DNA of 22,691 nt from Gamarada debralockiae (Eukaryota > Ascomycota > Leotiomycetes > Helotiales > Hyphodiscaceae): assembly GCA_002803225.1 (NCBI GenBank), contig NXFV01001891.1, forward strand, positions 1 through 22,691, written 5' to 3'. The notes beneath the pieces are model-generated. The model saw only the letters and a program-made list of their open reading frames with translations, ran no database searches and was not told where the DNA came from. A program made the translations under genes and the position numbers. This document shows positions 8,517 through 20,765 of the stretch, piece after piece (the first letter of the stretch is position 1; each line of letters opens with the position of its first letter).

Positions 8517-10290
8517 GTGATTCATAGTATCGTATTGTGAGCCAAGGAAGGAGGCTTGTATGGCTGGAAAGATTGCAGTCGGAAGAGTAATCTTGGGGAA
8601 TGTTGAATGTGGGAAGAATGGGTTGAGAGTGATGGACGGATCAGTGACGAGAGCGTTAGTAATGTTTCTGTTTTCTTTTCGACGCTTCGTTCTTCACCAG
8701 GCCTGATGTAACAGCTACAGGTAGCTAGAGGGCAACGGGAGGGATCACAGTATATCAGAAGTAGCAATGGGGTAAAGAGACAATAGTGGTTGTATTCGTA
8801 GTAGTTGAAAAGAGGTTCCGTAGTACTTGTACGCCTGTGAATAATAAACTCAAACTTGCCTTCCTTTAAGTAAAATCGACAACCCTTACTTATACTCCAT
8901 TCCTAGCTACTAGCTACCTGTAGTGGCTAGTAGCCGGAGGCTGTCAAAGGATATTGATTATCTTAACTCCCACCGCGATGCAACGCATCCAATACAACTG
9001 TCCAGAGGTTGGCTAGCAGCTTCGATATTGGTTTGGTGCACACAAACTAAATCATACCACTTCAAACGATGTTTACTTGCCTTGTTATGTGTACCATTTA
9101 CTAGAACGTAGTAGCAAGTTGACAACGAAACATTGTACGACAACGAAATAGAAAACAATGACTGAAAGAGCCATTCAACTCTGCGAAGCTTCGCCACTAA
9201 ATTATCCATTTCCCCAAGTGGAGTGATTGGTGGTTACTAATTGAAAAAGCCTCCTTTTGTACCCTCTCTGTGTGGAGCCATACATGCAGCCAACAAGCTG
9301 ATGATCGCTTACTTGTTCCGAAGTTGTTCGTTGATTGTCCTTTTATGACTGGATTCATTATGTTATACCCCAAGACTTGCGAGGCTTCGATTCTCCTGTC
9401 CTATCGAAAAACATGGCACTTCTTTACTTCTCAGCATAGACTTCTACAATAAGTGAACGAGCAGCGAACCTCAAAAAAGGATCTTAAATTGTGAGACGTA
9501 CAGCCATTGACCCTCCACTTACTAGGTCGAGATTTCAACCCACTCGACTTCACCGACGCCAACTCCCTACTTTGGAGATCTGCTTTCTTCTCTTAGTGTC
9601 GAGGAAGTCCCACGAATTCAGCTGGGCTGGTTTCAGGGGTGGATGGTTTAGAATCCGATGAATCTCTACCGGCAGTGGACTACGACCTTTGACAGTGCGG
9701 ATGACATCGACATATTCATCCGCAAGTGTGAAGGGTATTGGCAATTGCAGCAGCCATCTTCATTTGGTCTCGATTTTGTTTGCGTGGACGGGCGAAAGGA
9801 AGTACGCTCATGAAAGAAGAACGACGACGAAAATGAAGACGACACGAAATTGCAATCAACGACGAGAAGAATGTTAAAAACAGAGCCCGGTGATTGTGAG
9901 CATCACAGGGAGGGAAATACATTTGTGGGGTCTGAGTTGCTTCAAACCGCTTGTTTTCCTGGCTCCCGTGCCGCTTCGCACATACATCTACGGTGGTTTA
10001 GACTTGATTGAAATCGCAACAGCCACCCTTTATGTACACATTCGTAGGAGAGTTCCATGGCTCCGGAGGAGTGAACTATCTGGAAGTGGCGCATTATTTG
10101 CTCAACCCATAAGAGTCAATGTACGAGTACGAGAGTCAGTGACTGACTTGACTTGCAGCTTCAAAGCTCATGTACGTGGGAGCAGTCAATGAGATAATGC
10201 TTCAAAAAGGAGTGAGCGATTGAAATATGCATTCGTATATGCCCAGTCTAAGCTCATTATACAGCAAATCTATCATTAACAAACATTGCA
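8517..10290. other. gene-poor intergenic region, 1.8 kb
   Basis: Only short, overlapping open frames in competing phases occur, without recognisable motifs or convincing introns. An imperfect hairpin made of GCTACTAGC / GCTAGTAGC arms lies at about 8902-8937. I see no RNA gene. The right end holds the 3' flank of the PQ-loop gene. Confidence 0.5.
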
Positions 10291-11321
10291 TTATCCCAAC
10301 CGCCCATCCTTCTCCCCCATCGGCGTCCTAACCCTACTCACCCCCCTCGACCCCGCACCTAAGCCACTCATCTCCACATGTTCCTTCCTCCCAGCCTCTC
10401 CCGGCCCATCACCATAAATCGCATACTGGAACCCTAAAAACATATCGCATCCCATCTGGAAGATGCCGCATAACTTGAATGCCCACGGGATCTCACTCGT
10501 GGCTGTGAAGAACCAGAACATTTTCATGAGATCACCTGCGAGCCAAGATGCGAGGACGGAGACACGGAAGCCTTTGCAGGAGCGCGAGCGGTAGTTGGAG
10601 AGGATTTGTGGGAGGGGGAGCGTGGCTTCGACGGAGAGCCCTAGGTAGCCGATTAGAGTGCTGTAGGTCGAGTAGAGGCCCGGGAGCGGGGAGAGGAGGA
10701 CCTCGAAGGCGAGGAGGGTGAGGAAGAGGTAGAGGAGGAAATGCCAGTATCTGTAGATCAAATGGTTAGTATCTGCATTTGGATTGCGGAAAAGACGACA
10801 TATGGCGGTCTTGTGAAGGCCAAGCCTGATGGAAAGACGGCATACGCAGAGAGGAGACATACGGTTTCGGCGACCGCCATTGCCAGAAATTGTACGGTCT
10901 TTGAATGTTCCAGCCATCGTGACTGGCTCCGGTAAATGGTGTCGAGGCTTCACCTCCCTTAGAGGATGGCCCAGGCCGGTGATCGAGCGCTACTTTGAGG
11001 AGAACAAGCTGGATTGCGATCATAATGAAAGATTGGATGAGAAGGGAAGTGTCGAAGTGTGCGCCTGGGTAGTAGAACACTCTGTGCCAAACAATCATCA
11101 ATTAGCATCCTGTTTCTTCCAATTACACATTGCGGGAATTCAGGATTGAGACCGTACCTAAGCAAACTCGCGACCAGCATGATCAATGGAATATCCAGCG
11201 AGAAGCCAGCACTAGATTTGGTCCGATGAATTGAATAGGTTTGATCCGCATAGCTCGTTATAGGAGAGATGATGATGAATATCGGGGCTACGAAGCCAGT
11301 TATGAAGGACACGATGCCCAT
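10291..11321 (-). CDS. PQ-loop repeat membrane protein (SLC66A2/PQLC1-like, yeast Any1-like)
   Basis: Polytopic membrane protein of the PQ-loop superfamily. Relatives act in endosomal or Golgi membranes, with proposed roles in phospholipid asymmetry; transport activity here is inference. Exons on the minus strand are 11321-11158, 11081-10863 and 10750-10291, giving 280 aa. Intron 1 (76 nt, GTACGG...GCACAG) joins SLL|R at phase 2. Intron 2 (112 nt, GTATGT...ACTAACCATTTGATCTACAG) restores the conserved stretch RSPKP|YWHFLLY. The N-terminal repeat has DQ (residues 26-27) in place of PQ, followed by RTKSSAGFS. The second repeat has a canonical PQ (175-176) followed by SRSCKGFRVSVLASWLAGD. Helices fill both repeats, and the C-terminal ~40 residues are polar and Gly-rich. 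It is divergent from the FGAM synthase gene, sharing 380 bp. The assignment to the family is firm; the exact orthologue is less so. Confidence 0.9.
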
Positions 11322-11701
11322 CTTAACGGATGTGGCGGGTAGGCGTTTTCTTCGAGGAGTTGATCTATAAACTGTCCATTTAAAGCCGCAGTATGTACAA
11401 GAAAGAGAATGCGAATCCGCTGGTATGGAGAAGGACAGTTGTGAATTCGTGAAGTGAAGAAAGATTTAAGATTGAACGTTGGACGCGCTGATCTTGAGTG
11501 GATCCAAACTTTGGGGGACAACCAACCATCTCGGCGAAACTTTGCCTCCGTTCCGGGGTTTAGTGCGGGACAAGAAATTATTGCAATATTGACCCCTCCA
11601 TTGCAATCTTGTCCTCGTCGCGTCGACATCTTCCCCATCTCCCAGTCGCCGCCGACATCATCTTCATTGTACCTGGGCCAGTCGGCCTGCTCCTTTCAAA
11701 T
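11322..11701. promoter_or_regulatory. bidirectional promoter between PQ-loop gene and FGAM synthase
   Basis: The 380 bases separate two divergent starts. The half next to FGAM synthase is pyrimidine-rich (about 11590-11700), as in TATA-less housekeeping promoters of fungi. I see no clear TATA box for either gene and no TGASTCA site. Confidence 0.5.
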
Positions 11702-14700
11702 ATGGACAACATAACTCTTCCTGGAGATTCATGCTTCACACCATCTGAGGCACAGAAGCTCACTAAGCGTATTAGGAAGCTGGGCTTTGCAGTGAATGAG
11801 ATTCGAGGTGTTTGGATGCATTATACTCATCTCAAACCGTCAGCTCAGAGAAACGATAATGTAAGTCTTCCTCCTCTCTTATGAAACGGAGAGGATTGAA
11901 GGAAAATTTCGAATTTCCTCCTCTCTCACGTGACCCGATCGCTTTCAGGCGCTTGAAGTGCATGCACACCTGCTGGCAGTGCTGATGTTTTGAAGAATGC
12001 AGAAGAAAAACTGAAACAACTTCTTCCCGGTGTTATAAATTCACAAGCTGCTTCTATCTTAGAAAGAAAGCCAGGAAGTCTCTCTCAAATTTACTACGTC
12101 ACCCCCCGAAATGTCTCGCCATGGAGCTCAAAAGCCACCAGCATTGCGGAAGTATGTGGTCTCGACAACCAGATCCATCGAATTGAAAGAGGCCGTGCCA
12201 TTTTGGTCGATCTTACGGAACCTTTGGAGGGGAAAGATATTCCTTTCAAAGACGTTCTCTACGACCGCATGACCGAAAACATCAGCGCCTCGGAGCCTGA
12301 TTTGAACCAAATGTTTGCTGAAGGACAGCCATTTCCCTTGGAAGTCATCGACTTATCGGCTGAAGGATCAACACCCATTGAAATTTTGAAAGCGTACAAC
12401 ACGAAGCGAGGTCTCGCACTGGATCAACTCGAGATGGAATACCTTGTTCAAGCGTATACTCAATTGGGCCGACCACCCTACGATATCGAGTTATTTATGT
12501 TTGCACAAGTCAATTCTGAGCATTGTCGACATAAGCAATTCAATGCAAACTGGACCATTGATGGAATTGGTATGGGTCACAGCCTATTCGAGATGATCCG
12601 GAATACACACAAGCAAAATCCAGATTTCACGGTATCTGCGTACAGCGACAATGCAGCTGTCCTGCAGGGTGAGGTGGCTAGTTTCTGGGCCCCGGACTGG
12701 TCGACAGGCAGCTGGAGACAAACCAAAGAGAGAGTGCATTTCCTCGCCAAAGTTGAAACACACAATCATCCAACCGCCATTTCCCCGTTCCCTGGCGCTG
12801 CAACAGGCTCAGGTGGAGAAATTAGAGATGAGGGGGCGGTGGGACGAGGATCAACGCCCAAAGCTGGACTTTGCGGGTTTTGGGTCTCGGACCTCTTGAT
12901 TCCTGATCATAAGGAACCTTGGGAGATTGACATGGGCAAGCCAGCGCATTACGCTAGCAGCTTGGATATCATGCTCGAGGCCCCGATTGGCAGTGCGAGA
13001 TTCAACAATGAGTTTGGACGCCCATGCTTGACGGGATGTTTTCGGACACTGCTCGCAGATACTGATGCTGGAAGTGATGGTCATGAGATGCGCGGATACC
13101 ACAAACCGATCATGATTGCCGGTGGTGTTGGCACCGTCAGGCCGCAGCATGCAATTAAGAATGGAAGAGATGTCAAAGAAGGGGCTCATGTCATTGTTCT
13201 TGGCGGACCGGCTATGCTAATTGGTCTTGGTGGCGGTGCAGCTTCAAGTAATGCATCTGGGGAAGGCTCCGTCGAGTTGGACTTCGACAGTGTGCAAAGG
13301 GGGAACCCGGAAATGGAGCGCCGAGCGCAAATGGTGATTAATGCGTGTGTGGCTTTGGGAGAAAACAACCCAATCGCCTTCATTCACGACGTTGGAGCTG
13401 GCGGTTTGTCAAATGCGCTGCCCGAGCTTGTCAAAGATGCTGGATATGGTGGTCAATTCGAGCTCAGGAATGTGGAGAATGCGGATTACAGCATGAGCCC
13501 ACTTCAAATTTGGTGTTGCGAGGCGCAAGAAAGATACGTGATGATTATTAACAAAGAGTGGATGGAAATATTTGAGAAGATCGCAAGTAAGTACATCTTT
13601 CCATCAACGACCAAGAACGTCTACTAATATCACGTAGTACGAGAGCGGTGCGGTTTCTCCGATGTTGGTAGAGTAGTTTCTAAGGAAGAGAGTGGCGTGG
13701 CGAAACTCATCTTGACGGATAGAGAATCGCAGGAATATCCCAGACCGATCGATTTGCCTATGTCGATACTTTTCCCGAAGGACAGAAAGCTGAATCGAAT
13801 CGTCAAGTCGAGGAGACTCAATCTTATGCGATTCGATCCGCACAAATCTCTACAAGAGAACTATCCACAAATTCCCGAACACGACTTACTACGAAAAGCA
13901 ATCGAGCGAGTTCTGTCGATGCCAGCGGTTGGCTCGAAGTCATTCCTCATCACAATTGGAGACCGTACCGTTGGAGGCATGACAGTCCGCGATCAGATGG
14001 TTGGCCCATGGCAAATACCAGTAGCAGATGTATCTGTCACAGTCACTTCCTTGAACATTGGCGACAAGATCAAGACTGGAGAAGCCATGGCCATGGGCGA
14101 GAAACCAACCTTGGCTCTCATTTCTCCAGCTGCTTCAGCTAGGATGGCTGTTGCCGAAAGTTTGATGAACATTGCCGCTGCACACATTCTTGGTGATCTT
14201 ACCCGTATCCGTTTATCAGCAAACTGGATGGCGGCAGTTAATCATCCCGGTGAGGGTGCGGCATTGTATGAGGCAGTGTATGCCATCGGAATGGAATTAT
14301 GTCCTCAACTAGGTATCAGCATTCCTGTTGGCAAAGATTCAACCTCAATGAAGGCGTCTTGGAAGGGCCAGGAGAGTGGCGAGGCGAAGAGTGTCACTGC
14401 CCCGATGACGGTCGTGATCTCCGCTTTCGCGCCAGTTGCCAATGTTCGAAATACCTGGACACCTGCACTTCGAAGACTCGAGGACGTTGGAGAGACGATC
14501 TTGATGCACGTGGATCTTGCAAAAGGCCACCAGGCTTTAGGAGGCTCAGCACTTGCGCAATCATTTGGTCAACTCGGTAATGAAGCTCCAGATGTTCGCG
14601 AAGCGGAAATGATCATCGATTATTTCGATGCCACCACTCAGCTCCATCAATCTGGCATCGTATTAGCGTACCACGACATCTCAGACGGCGGCCTCATCAC

Positions 14701-15973
14701 CACCATCGCCGAGATGATGTTTGCAGGTCGGTGTGGAGCAGAGCTAATGATTGACAACGTTACCAAGACCTCATCGTCTTCCCACATCCTAGAAGCACTC
14801 TTCAACGAAGAGCTTGGTGCCGTCTTTCAAGTCCGCAAATCCGATGAAATCAACTTCATCCGTTGCTTCGCAACCTGCGGGCCTCCACCACGCATGATCC
14901 GCAAAATCGGTCGCATCCCCGCCGCATCCAAGCAAAAGCTCTCTATCTACTACGGCCAAAAGTCAATTCTACACATGAATCGTGCGGAGCTACAGCAGCA
15001 GTGGTCCACCACCTCCCACCAGATGCAACGTCTGCGCGATAACGTTGAATGCGCCGACGCAGAATTTGAGAACATCCTCGACGACTACGATCCCGGCTTG
15101 CAATACAAGCTCACCTTCGAACCGAAGGATAGCATCCTTCCTCTCACCGCATCTTTTACCTCCGTATTCGCTAAAGCTCCCCGCGTTGCGATTTTAAGAG
15201 AACAAGGAGTCAATGGCCACGCAGAAATGGCTTTCGCATTCAAAGCTGCTGGGTTCGATCCCATCGACGTCCATATGTCAGACATCATCAAAGGACGACT
15301 CTCCCTCGCCACCTTCGTTGGCATTGCAGCATGCGGCGGTTTCTCTTATGGTGATGTTCTCGGCGCCGGCCAAGGCTGGGCGAAATCGATTTTGATGCAC
15401 GAAGATATTGCCCGGCCTGAGTTCAAAAGTTTCTTTGAGCGCCCAGACACCTTCGCGCTAGGTGTATGCAACGGCTGCCAGATGTTGACTCGGATCGCAG
15501 AACTTATTCCAGGAACCTCTCACTGGCCGCTCTTCCTCGAGAACAAGTCCCAACAATTCGAAGCCCGCTTCTCCATGGTGCGCATCCAAGACAACTCGAA
15601 AACGCCCTCTGTCTTCCTTCATGGTATGAACGGCTCGGCGTTCCCTATCGCAGTTTCCCATGGCGAAGGAAGAGCCTCGTTCCGCCATCCACAAAACCTT
15701 GAGGCCATGAATGCGGAGGGTCTTATTCCTATTCGCTACACGGATAATCGGGGCAGTGTGACAACAAGATATCCGTTCAATGCTAACGGAAGCCCGGAAG
15801 GTATTGCGGGAGTGAGAAGCTTGGATGGTAGGGTTCTGGCCATGATGCCGCATCCCGAACGTACGATTATGGTGGATGTAGGAAGCTATATTCCGGCTGG
15901 ACGGCAGGAGGAGTGGGGTGAGTTTGGGCCATGGATTCGGCTGTTTAGGAGTGCGAGACGGTGGGTTGGCTGA
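11702..15973 (+). CDS. ADE6: phosphoribosylformylglycinamidine synthase (FGAM synthase)
   Basis: This enzyme carries out the fourth step of de novo IMP synthesis in the cytosol: FGAR + glutamine + ATP to FGAM. Exons are 11702-11860, about 11996-13586 and 13638-15973, giving about 1361 aa, normal for the fused eukaryotic form. The N-terminal domain leads into the synthase halves, with VNSEHCRH (225-232), VETHNHPTAISPFPGAATG and GSTPKAGLCGF. Later come PAASARMAVAESLMNIAAA and PVGKDSTSMK. The C-terminal class I glutaminase (about 1098-1361) has the nucleophile in GVCNGCQM (Cys about 1194) and the His/Glu pair in PHPERT (1322, 1324). Intron 2 (13587-13637, 51 nt, GTAAGT...CACGTAG) is clean. Intron 1 has an excellent donor (GTAAGT at 11861), but the good acceptor at 11948 leads to a stop. 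The only in-frame acceptor with that donor is GAAG at 11995; alternatively, a weak donor at 11839 pairs in frame with CAG at 11979. ADE6 follows the yeast name. Confidence 0.95.
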
Positions 15974-17272
15974 ATTGTTTTAGGGAGTGGCGTGGCTTGA
16001 CTCCGGAAGAAAAAGGGGGGGGTTATGGCATGACATTCTCTTTTCCTTGTTAGTGGCGGCGTTTTGGTACATGTCTTCATTCTAGTTGGAATGCATTAGA
16101 TTCTTTATCATCCCTTTGAAGTCTCCTTGTGGAACACTGTCTTCCGACCAAGTAGTCGAATTTCAACAACTATTTCCTTCACAGCCAAGCCGTTGTCATC
16201 GTGCAGACACTCCTAGGATAGCTACGTGTATAACATCCTCTGGGCCATTCTTCTCTTGTCTGGGATAAAACCCAGAAGAAATACATGATACAAGCTCTTC
16301 GCATCTTCGTGCCCTACTAAATTAATGCATTTTATCTTAGAATCCTTTAAAATAAGCCAACCGCTCAGCATAATGTTTGCCCACCGGTTTGATTTTGAGG
16401 GTTCTGTTGAAAGAAACGACTGAAGGGTAGGCGAAAATAATCGAAGCGACGACATGTAGAAAGCAATCGACGACTCTAAACAGACGACAAATGACTGCTT
16501 TAACGAAACTGCTAAGGACAGTAGCTGGCCTGTTGTTCTGGCCCTTAGCTGGAGATCTGGTTGTACAGCACGTATGTGTTCTCTGTGGATTTAAGTCAAA
16601 ATTCATGATTACCTACTATTATACTGTGGGTTTTGCTCGCCTGCTGTCCCCTCGTCTCGCTTCGTTATGCTTTGATGGAGAACAGAATTTTGGAAGCGGA
16701 GGGGGATTTCATAGGGACTAGCGTCCTGCCCACGAATCGCGGACAATGAATTCCACGAATCGTTGAATTTGCCGCACTCCAAGACTGATGTGTTGCAGAT
16801 TACAAGGGCTTTAATAGCAACATTTAATATGTTTGATTTGACTGCCATTCTACAGATCCTACGCTGCCTATATATTGTGATAATTGACCCCTATTTCATA
16901 TGCAAAGTACCCTTCAGCTCTCTGTACGGCTGATTGTCAGCCGCAGGCACCAATATCCAACCAAACATTACGATCGTTGAGTTTTCATCACCTGATCGCT
17001 TCTCACGATAGCTAAGGGCTTAGCCAATCCCCACAGGGCCATTTCCCCTAAATTTCGCGAAATGGCTCCTAACCGGGTTTAGTGCACAAGGTGGCAAAGC
17101 TCCTGTATGAAAGGACAACTCAAAGATACGCAAGACGGGAGTAGTATTTCGCCGTGCTTACCTAACCATACGAACCTAATGCGCTTGCATTCACTTATTT
17201 ACCTATAAATGGACATTCTGGAGACCAGTTCCACGAATACTCCATAAACATGTATGACAAACGCAAGCAATC
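15974..17272. other. intergenic region, 1.3 kb
   Basis: It covers the 3' flank of FGAM synthase and the promoter of the MFS transporter. A frame at 16491 begins with a leader-like hydrophobic stretch and meets a GTATGT donor at 16571, but I could not extend it into a credible gene. The rest is AT-rich without recognisable features until the TATA box at 17204. Confidence 0.45.
17204..17210 (+). promoter_or_regulatory. TATA box of the MFS transporter gene
   Basis: TATAAAT in the context ACCTATAAATGG lies 69 bases upstream of the ATG at 17273. This spacing implies a short leader of perhaps 20-40 nt. Confidence 0.5.
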
Positions 17273-19294
17273 ATGTGTATAATTCTATTCCGATATCTCT
17301 ACAGAAGTCTCAAGAATCGCGATGGGCCTCAACGGCCCAAGCGTTCAAGTGAGCAGCAGCAGTCCAAGCAAGTCCCGCTCTGCGAGCATCAGCTTGCGGC
17401 TACCATTGGAGTCAACAGTGATGCTATTCTCATCGAAAAATCTCCCAACTCAGACCCTGGACAGGTCGCCGACGAGAAGCGCGGTCCGAAACACTGCACT
17501 GAATGCATTACGGAGAAGAAACGTACATCAGTCTACAGATGGAAGCTTATCCTTTCGCTGCTAATCCCCAACATGATGGCATCTATGGACCTTACGATCA
17601 CGGCCACTGCCTTGCCTACCATCGCCTCCCACTTTAGTGAGTCTCCAAAGTAAACGCGTAGTGCTTACTAACTTCATCGGCAGACAAGCTCACCCAGTTC
17701 AATTGGGTTGTAACAGCGTTCACACTGACATCAACGTCCTCGATGCTCCTCTATGGGCAAGTCTCCGATGTCTTTGGCCGCCACACGGTGATACAGGCCT
17801 CTATATTCTTTGTGCTCATTGGCAGCACGCTCGGGGCTGGTGCTCAAGTATGGGCTATGCTGCTGCTGGGCCGTGCTTTCCAAGGACTCGGCTTTGCAGG
17901 ACTATCAATCGTCACAAAGGTCATTCTATCTGACAAGGTCTCGCTCAAGGAAAATTCGTCAAATAACACACTATTTGCTCTTTTGAATGGGCTGAGCGTT
18001 GGTGTTGGTCCTGTGATTGGCGGATATCTTACTAGAGTACGTCTCTTGTCCTTCTAATGAATGCGCACAACTAACTTTACAGGCTTCCTGGCGTTGGTGC
18101 TTTATCATCAACGTGCCGTTTGCCATTGTCAGCCATATTGCAGTTTTCTTTCTCCTCCGGAAAGAACTAGTCACAGCACAACCACATAGGCGGGAAGATG
18201 CGGACGGCAAGATCACCGTGGTGGAGACGCCAACACTTTTTGCGAAACTTTCCATCATTGACTACGGCGGCATACTTCTCTTCTTCTTCGGCGCTGGGCT
18301 CATGATACTAGGTCTGACCTGGGGCGGCGTGGCCTACCCTTGGCGCTCAACGGCAGTTCTCGCCCCACTTATCATTGGCTGTATTCTGTTCGTCTCCTTC
18401 TTTGTCTACGAGTACCTGATGGCACCAGGTCGCGCGTTGTCACGAGTTTTCCCCTCTCAGGAATCAATGATCCCTCTTAGCTTGTTCAGAATAAAAGATA
18501 TAGGCCTGCTTACCTACGTAAACTTCTCAACAGGCATGGCCCTATATTCGGTCTTCTATTTCGTCGGAATTTGGTTCACGGTCGTCCAACAATACGACTC
18601 GGGCAAGGCCGGTACACAATTGACATTCTACATGCCTGGCCTTGGCGTCGGCGCTTACAGCGCAATGTTCCTGTGCAACGTTTGGCCGAAGGAGACATTC
18701 TTTCCGCTGCTATTTGGATCAACCTTAGAGCCCTTGGGAATCGGCATGTTAACTTGGGCTCTGAACAATGGACGACCTACTGTGGTTAGCGGTATGCTTG
18801 GATTTTCAGGCGTCGGCACGGGCCTTCGACTAATGCCCGGCATGTTACACGTTGTCGGCATGCGTTCACGCTTCAAGGCCAGGGGCCTGGCTATCATGAG
18901 TTTCGCTTTGGGCTTTGGAGGTACCGTTGGCATCTCCATCATGAGTGCAGTCTTCAGCAACAAGCTATCGATTCACATAGCCAATGCATCGCACATCACC
19001 TCGAACTCCGCGTCGAGTGTCTCGAGTATTCAGGGCCTACCACCAGCGGTGCAGGTAATAGTGCGTGGATGGTTCAGTGATGCCGTCTACTGGGCGTATG
19101 TTTCGATTTTGCCTTTCCTTGGTCTCGCCGGTGTACTGTCGTTCTTCCTTGGGAACGTCAAGATTACGAGCCAGAAGCAAAACGCAGATGGAGATCTTGA
19201 TACCAGCGGCAATGTTGAGGATGTGCCGTACTTGTGGTGGTTGGCTACTGGCAGGCGTCGAGATGCAGCGACAGAAGCTCAAGCTGTGGAATGA
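17273..19294 (+). CDS. MFS transporter, drug:H+ antiporter-2 (14-helix) type
   Basis: Plasma- or vacuolar-membrane efflux carrier by family; the substrate is unknown. Relatives include multidrug and fungal-metabolite exporters. Exons are 17273-17636, 17684-18036 and 18083-19294, giving 642 aa. Introns are very short and canonical: 47 nt (GTGAGT...CTAAC...GGCAG) and 46 nt (GTACGT...CTAAC...TACAG), phases 1 and 0. About 95 hydrophilic N-terminal residues, with a CTEC pair, precede the first helix (WKLILSLLIPNMMASMDLTI). Motif A is GQVSDVFGRH (146-155), and the antiporter motif C is GLSVGVGPVIGG (224-235). About twelve further hydrophobic segments follow, including FSTGMALYSVFYFVGIWF and GLGVGAYSAMFL. 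The tail is short, polar and acidic. No stops or frame breaks occur. Two upstream ATGs in other frames overlap this start, which may limit translation. No biosynthetic core gene is adjacent. Confidence 0.93.
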
Positions 19295-20765
19295 CCGCAT
19301 TGTGAAATTTTCTATAGTGGTTTCTAATATCCTATATCCTCGATCTGTGTTATTAGTGAATAAGCACCTGAATTTCTTAACAACTCAAATATTCAAGAAA
19401 ACAATGACATTATTTATAAAACACTAAGCACAAGGAGTTGAATGAAAACTTCTCTTATCGTTGCCCTCGCCTCTTCTTAATAACATTAGTATTAGCTGTA
19501 ACGACGCTGTTTATCTCAAATTGTCAGTTGGAATCCTACTAAAATCCTACTGGTAACGATTTTTACTTAATCAAAAATATTACTAGTGCCTACTGGTGCC
19601 CACGGCCACTTCCAATTGCCTATGTACAATAATCGTATTTGAAAGGAGCTCGTAGTTAATAGTTTGAAAAACAGGGGGGAAAGGGGAGGGTTGATAATAA
19701 TTTAATCCTTAGACTTACTTAGTGATGATCAGGTGACCCGTTATCTGCCACACTGATCTTGCTAGAGGGATCGGAGAGATTGGAGAGAAGATGAGAGAGA
19801 AGATGAGAGAGAAGATGTGAGAGAAGATGAGAGAGAAGATGAGAGAGAAGATGAGAGAGAAGATGAGAGAGAAGATGAGAGAGAAGATGAGAGAGCAAGA
19901 TGCGAAGGCCAGAGGGAGACGGCCATTTCTGGAATACAGCAGCCCTAAGCAAAACACATAATGGGGGGAACAACTTCCTGAAGTACGACGCAAACAACGT
20001 CCCTATATGTGAGCATTTTGCAGGCAGACAGGCTAACGCGGACAGCTGTCTGGCAGAGGTTGTGAATGTACAATAGTAAAAGATTTAGGACCCCTGGCTA
20101 AGGAGGGGGAGCCTTTTCGGCCCCTCGTTTAAAGTTGATGATTTCTGGTGAGATAAGTGAGCAGACCTGAGCCGAAGCCGAGCTGGGCCTGAGTGGAAGC
20201 GACGCGGGGTCACGTGAGCATAGGGTTGGGAATGTGCCGAGATTCCAACGGTATAACTCCCAAGCTCACATCCGAAACCATGTCGAAAATTCCAAATGAG
20301 CCAGACAATCGGCCCAGTTATCTCAGAATCCTTGAGTCACACGAACTCCTCTCTTAGAGCTGGCTACCCATCGAGACAAGGCTTCAAGAGCGCAAAAGCT
20401 GGCAGTCTGGGAAGCCTATTTTCAATCTTTGGGTGCTCAAAGGTGAAGAAGGGATGGAAGGCAAGGAGTGGAATTGGATGTGCAGGGTGGAAACTAAGAC
20501 CTGGCAGGTCAGGAAAATTTCGTTTCAATTCCCGACTATTGCTTTACATTGGAGATGTTTACATGTTGAAGGGGAATATGGGAGGTAGCGGAGACTCAGA
20601 AGATACACTATTCGGTCGTTAAGGATGGAGACGAGTGCATATCCTTGCCATTTGATCTAGCTTCTGTCAAATGTCTCTTGAACTATGAATCCTAGTTCTT
20701 TGTCAGGACCTCAAGTGATTATCTCGATTCCATCATTTCTATTCGGATTCATCAATCTCCTGTCC
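19295..20765. other. intergenic region with minisatellite
   Basis: The MFS 3' flank is AT-rich to about 19720. A 12-bp minisatellite follows at 19783-19901, then a palindrome GACAGCTGTC near 20041 and CACGTG near 20212. The open frame at 20296-20622 has no recognisable domain or coding bias, and I do not call it a gene. Confidence 0.45.
19783..19901. repeat. 12-bp minisatellite, unit GAGAGAGAAGAT
   Basis: Seven perfect 12-bp units occupy 19793-19816 and 19829-19888. One unit carries a substitution (19817-19828), a partial 10-bp unit starts the array, and a 13-bp variant ends it at 19901. The strand is purine-only except for T and one C. Because the unit length is a multiple of three and lacks stops, two minus-strand frames stay open through it (FSLI and SHLL repeats). 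That is a property of the repeat and not evidence for a protein. Confidence 0.9.

Noticed and set aside
10741..11149. Plus-strand open frames across 10741-10935 and 10829-11149
   Set aside because: They are antisense to PQ-loop exons whose splicing restores conserved motifs.
16491..16721. Possible secreted protein with a hydrophobic start and a GTATGT donor at 16571
   Set aside because: I found no downstream exon that would give a credible protein, and the leader-like part is short.
19715..19997. Two overlapping minus-strand open frames encoding FSLI- or SHLL-repeat proteins
   Set aside because: Both exist only because the 12-bp repeat has no stops. Flanks show no coding signal.
20296..20622. 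108-codon open frame on the plus strand
   Set aside because: No recognisable domain, no leader and no partner exons; composition is like random sequence.
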